Assembly: GCA_023362775.1 (NCBI GenBank)
Contig: JALMGJ010000008.1
Coordinates: 41,658,001-41,722,000, forward strand
DNA length: 64,000 nucleotides
Reading direction: 5' to 3'
DNA from: Charina bottae
Lineage: Eukaryota; Chordata; Lepidosauria; Squamata; Charinaidae
In this document: positions 36,701 through 45,700 of the stretch, piece after piece
Numbering within the stretch: the first letter of the stretch is position 1
Layout of the letters: each line of letters begins with the position of its first letter
Translations under genes and position numbers: made by a program
The notes under the pieces: model-generated
Seen by the model: only the letters and a program-made list of their open reading frames with translations
Database searches by the model: none
What the model was told of the DNA's origin: nothing

Positions 36701-39700
36701 AGCAATTTCTCATGAGAGTATACATCATCTAATTATAGTTTTAAAAAGTAATAAAATGCAAAGAAGTTGACAGCATGCATAATCTTACCGCATTACAGAA
36801 TGCAGGTTGACAAAGGACTGTGAAACACTGCACAGAGCCATTCCGACAGATGCATTTGGCACATCGGCTCAGCTGCCATTCCTTGTTGTTTGGGAATATT
36901 TGGCCATTAAAAGAGCAAGAGTCTAAAAGGCATTAAAAGACAGCCATTTTTCCTATGTTGGGGTATATTACAAGACAAATGCAATACCAAGTCAAGCATT
37001 TCTATAATATTTCTGCAGTTCTTCTAAGAGATCAATATATTCCTGGTATATATAATGGTACAGCATAAACTCTGCAATTTAGTAGTTGTATGCAACATTG
37101 TAATGTAAGAATCAAAGGTTGGAGCTTGCATCATGATACAATGACGCACATTTTATCACTTTGGAATAACCACGTTTAGGAACAGATGCCTATGCTTTTC
37201 TGCCAAAACCTCAATAGCAAATATAATGCAAAGGGGCATCTGCTTTGCCCACAATTTTGTTGAATGTTGGCTTTTAGATTACCTTTAGATTTTGGAACTT
37301 TTATCTGCTGTATTCCCCTTTTTCTCCCACATACAGAGCAAAATTGTTATTATTATTACTACTACTACTATTACTGCTGCCAACATAATCCCATTACATG
37401 AATTCTAAAAATATAAGGTATCATGCTATAGAACTGCATAGACATTATAATAAAAATGGATATCAGAGGATGGAGTAATCATTTCAACTACAGTACAATA
37501 CATTCAACTGAATGTCTTCACAAAATCTAAGTCAGAACTGGATCTGTACAAGATTCTATGCAGCCTCTCAAGAGCTCCTTAAAAATAAACACGGAGAAGC
37601 GGCAAAGAGCTCATAAAAGCTCATGAAAATCAGGTTCTACACAACCATCCATGATCATCCATGCTTCAGCTGGTCCAGAATGCGGCCGCACGAGCAGTTA
37701 CGGGTGCTATAAGATCAGCACATGTGACACCTCTGCTGCGCGAGCTGCATTGGGTACCAGTTTGCTTTTGGGTCCAATTCAAGGTGTTGGTCATCACCTT
37801 TAAAGCCCTACATGGCATGGAGCCAGGGTATCTGAGGGACCGTCTCATCCCGATTACATCTACCCGCCCCACCCGGTCATGCAGGGAGGGCATGCTACAG
37901 ACCACTGTCAATAAAATAATTTCATCCAGTGGGGTCCAGGAGGCATGCCTTCTCTGCGATAGCACCCGCCCTATGGAATATCTTGCCCCCAGAGGTGAGG
38001 CGGGCGCCCTCGCTCCTGGCCTTCCGGAGGTCTTTAAAGACCTGGTTCTGCCGCCTTGCTTGGGACAAAGGAAGTAATAGTTCCTCCTGGGGGTGGTTGG
38101 CTTAGTGGTGTCCTCCTTTTAAGATCTTACCATCATTTGGATTTTTACTATTTATTATTGGATTGTATTTTAAGATTTATAGGTTCTTAGTTTTAATATT
38201 TTATTGTAAACCACCCAGAGTCTACTTTTGTAGAGATGGGCGGTGATAAATTTGACAAATAAATAAAATAAATAAATAATGTTCCACCATCCTGTAACAT
38301 CACTAGAAAGGGAAGTGCAAAATACAGCAATCCTTATCCCAGCCTTCCTCAATCTCACATCATCCAGAAAGCCATGGAAGGTAAACATTTTGGAACTTGA
38401 CATCCAAACACATTAGAAGGGTTCCTGTTTGGCAAGATGGCATCCACAACCAATGCATTGTTTACCACATAATAGATGGCAATGGGGAAAAGCTAACTCA
38501 GACATTTTTAGGACATCTTTCCCATGTCCTAAAGCAGCTTCCAAAATGGCAGACACGGTTTAAGACACGGCAAAACTTTAATTGACAACTGTAACGTCAA
38601 ATTCTACTTCCCATAAAACTACTTTTCTCACCCCAGTAAAATTAGCTGTCATCGTTAGTCTAATATATGCATATATCAAATATCCAGCAGGTTAGAATTT
38701 GCAATGCTGGGCTAGCCACACTGCTCATCTTTCTAGGTGACAAATACGGACGCAATTCTTCTCTTACTCACCTCCTCTGATTACACACTTTGGACAGCAT
38801 TCTCCTTGACCAGTCTGTCCCACTTCGGTTTCCTCGCAAGAGAGAGCTGAGCAATGTTTGGGGGCACAAGTAACCACTCCATTAGCACAAGAGCAAGTCG
38901 TACATCCTGAACTGATCCATTCAGCGTTATGCTTCAGGGAAAGACCAGAAGAAAAAGTGAGCAAGAAAGAATAGAAAAAGTCAGGTGTGTTTTACTTGAT
39001 GGCTCCCTGCAATGAACAGTTAACATCAAGAAAATCACATCCTACATTTTAGTGCTGGCATTACAGGTAGTCCTCACTTAACAACCATTCATTTAGTAAT
39101 GGTTCGGACTTATGATGGTGTTGGGAAAACCAACTTACAACCGGTCCTCACACTTACGACCGTCGCAGCATCCCCACGGTCACATGATCACAATTTGGAC
39201 GCTTGGCAACTGGTTCGCATTTATGACCATTGCAGCGTCCCATGATCTCCATTTTCGACCTTCCCAGCCAGCTTCTGGCAAGCAAAATCAATGGGGAACC
39301 GCATGATTTGCTTAACGACCACATGGTCCACTTAACCGCCATGGTGATTCCCTTAATGACTGCTGTAAAAAAGGTAATAAAATCAGGTCGGATTCACTTA
39401 ATGACCGCTTTGTTTAGCAACCAAAATTCCGGTCCCAATTGTGGTCATTAAGCGAGGACTACCTGTAGCTGCCATCATTATTCCTGAATTTCGCTTTGCG
39501 CCACCTTTGCCACAATATGTGAAAGTTGTTACACCTGTGTTGCTTAAATGGGGGAGGGCCCTATGGAAAAAGCAATTACGAAAGAGCAGAAGCATTTTAC
39601 TGACATTCATTCTTTTTGACAACATAGAATTTGGGGCACAGCTTTCTTCAGGAACTGTGTGTAACTCTCTGTATCTGGTCTTCTCTACTCTTCATTGTAA

Positions 39701-42700
39701 TAAATAATATATGCAGTTTCGTACACAACTTTCCCAAAGTATAACTCTCATTATGGAATAAAGCTTCACAAACGTGCTCTTTCATGCCTCTTCTCTAAAT
39801 ACATGCCGTTTTTTAGAGACTCCGAGTCAGCTGCCAGCTCGACAAGTCAGATTTTTCAGAGTGCTGAAGACCTGGCTAACTTTTCCCTGTTTGCGGTGGT
39901 CTATGGAAATTATAAGACCACTGAAATTCTCCCTGGAGAGGGGAGAAGCAGAAGATTACTCACGGGGTCGTTGGAATTGCCCCCTCCTGCTTTTTTTCTG
40001 TGTTTTTTTGCTACGGAGAGAGCAGGGGTTGGAGACAGTGAAACGATCTGAGAGAAACACCAAGCTCTTACAGGGAAATCGTAAGTTAGAGCTAAGCTGG
40101 CTTTTAGATCACTTTATTTCATTTTTTTTAGATTGGACTGTTTTATCATCTAAGGTCTATCTTTGGACTTTGCACAAAATGCTGGCAATTTTGTACTTTC
40201 TTTGCTATAACAATTAAGGTGGAAATATAATGGATTTTATGTTTGAAGCATAATAATGCTTGCATTTTTTATTTTTTATTTTTTTATCTTTCTAACCTAT
40301 CAGAGGACTCTATCTTAGTTGGAAGTATAAGAGTTGATATTAAATAGCTTGTGAATATATTTTGTTGGATTAACATTTGAACTGGGTTTTTCTTTTTCTT
40401 TCCTTTTTATAATGGTAGAAATTTAGTTTCTCTTTCTCCTTTTATAAACTGTTTGAGGTATTACCTTTTTGCCTATTTTTGATTATCGAAATTTTTCTTC
40501 TTTTATTTTAAACAAAAAACTTTTTACTTAATGGACTATGCCGGTAATTTTCCATGAACAGATCAGCTGACTATTTATTTGTTTTGGCTAGAATGGCCGG
40601 CGTTGTTGAAGCCTGAGAACAAAGAGGGGGTGGAGAAGAATGGGTTTCTTAACAGCAACCTCAGCAGTAACTCAAGCAATTCAAGAATTTAAGGTGGAGA
40701 TTTGTGAAGCCCTCTCGGAAATTAAAAAATCATTGGAAATTTTAATTTTATTTTTGCAAGATCAGGAACAAAAAGAACAAAAAATAGAAATGGAAGCAGA
40801 AGAAAAAAAAATTGAGATATAAGAGGGGTAAGAAGGGGGAATTTCAAACACATTGGTTCAAAAAATCATTCTTACACCCGATATGAGACAGACAACAAAA
40901 CACTATTACTTTGGTACAAACATACTGGGGCAGTTGTGGTTAGAACAAAGGCTGAACATGCAATTTGATAGATATTGTGAAATATGGGTTTTGACATATT
41001 ACAAGAGATACAGAACAAAAAAGGTTACACATTATGACTTTGGTATAACTTGAATAGGAGACTTAACACTATGTGGGATATAAAGGTATTGAAACTATGG
41101 ATTTTAACTGGATATTGAGTTTGTAAAAGTATTAACTATTAGTAATATAACTGTTGGGAATATTAAATGTTAAAAATTAATATGAGAAACTGTATGGATG
41201 TATAAAAATGTGATATTTTAATCATAGATAAAAGGTTATAAAATTAGTGATATAAATATAAACTGATGTTATAGAGTACTTGAAAACTAGAAAAAAAATT
41301 TAGGGAGTTATATGAAGGATGGGATGTTGAGTTTGAATTAGAATTAATACTATTACAGGATGACTTATTTTTATAATTACTAGTATGAATATTATTGAGA
41401 ACTGTTGTTAGGCTATGTATTAGGGTAATAAATAGATATATTTGTTAAATAGGTAAATATGTAGGAGGATGTAGATTATGGTATAATTATAATCTAAATA
41501 TAGACTAAGTTTAAATTAAGGTTGTTTTTATGGATATGTATGAATAGAATATATTTTATTTTATTAGAATTAGAATAAAATATAAATTACTGTTGAGACA
41601 AAATAAGACCTTTACTTGCTATATATATGTTTTAAGACTAATTGGATTTTATTAAGGATATGAATATGGATGTAAAAATGGAAATTGATGCAGTAAAGAA
41701 CATTTAAATTGATATTACTTCAAGGAGTGGAAATTACAGATGGACTATTGGAGAATTGATAGAAAGATGAAATCTACATAAAGATTAGAAGATTGGACTA
41801 TAGAAATTGAAATGTACATGACAAAGAAAAGTTCCTGTGTATTGTATGAAAGACCAACATTTAAAGCAAATATTGTACTTAAAGACCAAAGACAGATTGG
41901 AGGCCATCTATTTTCTATATTTCTTTTGTATATTACTTTTCTTAACTTCACTTTTCTTTTACTTTTTCCTTACTTGGTATTTCTTTCTTTCTTTCTTTCT
42001 TGTTCTAACTTTTAATATGTATTTCAAAATTTAATAAAATTTATAAAAAAAATAATAATAATAAATACATGCCATTTTTGAAAATGCAACTTTCCCGAAT
42101 ATATGTTTTTGTTTCATTTTTTGCATGACTTTTTCAGTGGGCCAGATAGAAAAAAAATGGACTAATATTCAAGTAGCCAAAAGGCCAAAGTTGATCTCTG
42201 AGACCTAATTGGCTCTTTTTTCTGGGGATCTGTCCAAAACTGAATTTGCAGCAATAACTTTGCTCAGCTCATGTTTGAAGCAGTGTAAGATCTCTGACCT
42301 AATTCTCCTGCTTGAAGAACCCTAAGGCAGCCAAAGAATCACAGAGAATAGTAGACAATATATCTAGCTCAGGGTTGAGCTATTGGGCTCTTGCTGTTCT
42401 CTGAGCTTGGTTGTTTTCCTGCAGGTGTTTTGTTACCAGGCTAAGTAACATCTTCAGTGCACTACACCTACCCAAAACATCATGAACCCAACAATTATAG
42501 AAAAACACTTTATGGGAAACATCTAATGCAGGGCTTTCCAAAGTTTTCCCGCGGCGACACACCAACCGCCGTTGGTGTGTCGCCGCAGGAAAACCCGGAA
42601 GTGCCGCCGTTGCGGCAGCGCGCAAAAACCCAGAAGCGCTGCTGCCGCTTTCGCTTTTCGCGCGCCGCCGTTGGTGTGTCGCCACGGGAAAACCCGGAAG

Positions 42701-45700
42701 CGCTGATGATGATCAGCGCTTCCAGGTTGTGTGGCGACACACCAGACTGTGTGTGGCGACACACTTTTGTGTCACGACACACAGTTTGGAAAGCTCTGAT
42801 CTAATGCATAGCTTTCCAAAGTGTGTGTCGCGACACACTACTGTGTCGCTTGCAGTGTCCTGGTGTGACACGCGAAAACCCGGAAGTGCTGATGGGGGGA
42901 ACCGGAAGAACTGGAAGAAGCGGCACCCCCACCAATCAGTGCCACCGTTGGTGGCGGTAGCGGTGCGGCGGCGGTACTGATTGGCAGGGGTGCCGCTTCT
43001 TCCAGTTCCCCCCATCAGCGCTTCCGGGTTTTCGTGCGACACACCAGGACACCGCAGGCCGCGCCGCCGCCGCACCACCACCGCCGCCGTTGGTGTGTGT
43101 CGCCAACATGAAAAGTTTGGAAAGCTCTGATCTAATGGCTGTGAAGGCGGCCAGCGACCAACTTTATCTTGCACAGAATATGGTCCCAGCACGGACTCTC
43201 AAGACTCTGTCTGCGGAATCAAAGCAAGTTCCCATCAGGGGTGCAACAGGGCAAAGAAAACGCCAGAAATACTTACCTCTCGGAGTTGTCCTTCGTACTC
43301 GCAAAACCCTTCAGTTCGTTTAGCACACTTAGGGCAGCAAGTGTTGGGGGATATTTGAAGTATTTCCTCCTGAACAGATAAACATTGCGCAAATTCCATC
43401 ACCCTCTTTCAACAGGCATTTCTTTGCATTGGTATTGTTATTAATTTCTTTTTTTTTTCAAACTTACATTGCTGCCCTGCAAAACAGACTCTCCTAGGGT
43501 TCCTTGCAACCCACTGAAACGGCAATATGTCCCATTTTTAAAAAGTAAAACAATTAAAAATGCAGCATGTAGAACAATAAATGCCTAACGGGAGGTAATG
43601 AAAAGCTTCTCTGGAGCCTAAAATATTCAAATTATAAGATAGTAAAAGGCCTGAAAGAATGAACCATTATTTGCCTGGTAATGGAAAAACAATGAAGAAA
43701 GCACCTGGGTTGTTTCACTGGAGCCTATTATTGTAGGAATATACAAGAAGTGGCATTCTTTCTAATATTGTTGTCCCAAGCTACAAAGGGGTTTACGGGC
43801 ATTACCAACCCACTGCACTGGGACGAGAAATGAACTGAGGTTCAGTGAAAATCATCTAAGACTAGCCTAATATGTTCAGGTTAGCCAGTTCCGATCAGCA
43901 TGTGCCCTGTTGTATTCTGTACTAATTGACGTTTCTGGACCATCTTCAAGGGCAGTCCATGTATCAACATACTGCAGTAGTTTAGAGTTATCAGAGCATG
44001 GATTACTGAGGCAAGATTACCTCTAACCATGTACAGAATTAGCCTGCACGCCATCCAGAGCAGTTAAAGGACCCTTCATGTCACAGTCCATAGTCCACCC
44101 AAGCTATGAACCTGATCTTCAGGAGGAATTGCAACTAACAGTTGAATGTCATTTGTCTGGACTAATTAATCATCCACAATCCAACTCTGTCTTGTCTAGA
44201 TTAATCCAGTTTGTTGATCCTCATCCAGTCCATTATAGTAATCAGGCTTTGGTTAAACATTTCTACTGCCTCTCCTGGATCTGATAAAATGGAGAGATAG
44301 GAGCTCCATATTGTCAGCATTACTCTAAATCTCTCATTGATCTCACTCATCATTTCATGTAGTATGGAGAACAAAACAGAACCTTGAGGAAACTCACAAC
44401 TTGAGTTGTGTTTATGAATGTTTATTCAGGGGCTGAGTATAAATCTCTTAGCACCATTACAGGTGTCTAGAAGAAACTGTGATGACATGACAAAAAGTAC
44501 ATTGTGTTGTCACAACACAAACACTAGCCTTCCATCCTCGTGTACCAATGTAGGATGCAAGCATGTAAGTCATGTGGTTTGCACTGCAACACAAGTTTTA
44601 TCACTTGCCCCCAAGGATACCTTTGAGCACCACCTTCTTGAGATGTCAATGTAAATGTGAGTGGGAAAGCACAAAGCTGATTTACCCACATGGAACTTAG
44701 AAAAATACCATAGTCAATTGTATCAAATGTCAGCAGTCCTGGAAGATCAACAGCATTGCACTCCTACATCTCTCTCCCAAGAAGACCAAACCAGACCTAA
44801 ATCCTTATTCAAATGAATCTAGAAAATCTGCCTCACCCAAGAGTGTCTGGATCTGATGCCCTCTGCCAGGAAGGAGGAGCAGGCCACGGGGTCAATCAAA
44901 CAAGTGGCTGGCCAAACTCTATTCAACACATTATTGACCTCTTCCAATCTTAAAAGCTGAAAGTCATCCAAAAGAATCTGATTGACAGTGCCCAGACACT
45001 TCTACACAGTGAACTACCCAAACTTCAGAGTCATGACATAATTTTTATTCTCAGAAAAGTCTAGCAAACATGTCATTGTGAGCTGCCAACGGTCTATTTG
45101 ATCTTCTGTTTGGCCAGAACCTAGAAGGCCCCCAAACCGCTGAGAAAAGGTCCACTGAGCTACACTGAGGATATATAAAAATAACTTTTTCAGCCACCAA
45201 CACCAGCACACAGCAACTTCAGTAACAAGCTCTTCCTAATGATCAGTTAGATCCAGACAGGTCTCCCGCCACGTGTGCTCTGTATCAGAGCTTTCCAAAC
45301 TTTTCATGTTGGTGACACACTTTTTAGACATGCATCATTTCGCGACACACTCTTACAGCAGGGCACAAGGCAGGCACTAGGACCTGCGCGGAATCACAGC
45401 AGGTTTGGAGGCAGCAAGGCACAAGGCAGGCACTAGGACCTGCGCAGAATCCTGACAGGGTTCAGAGGCAGCAGCAGCTGCGACACACCCAGACACTGCA
45501 GCCGACACACTAACGTGTCCCGACACACTGTTTGGAAAGCTCTGCTCTATATGATTCACAACTTGCTTCGTTGCCTTCAGCTGGGGTATACACTAAGGGG
45601 ATGGATGGGCTCTGCAGGATGAGAGAAAATATTCAGAAGCAGTTGCCCAGAACATCCCTAATGTAGGCAGTAATCAAGGCTCCAACTGGAGAACCCAGAC

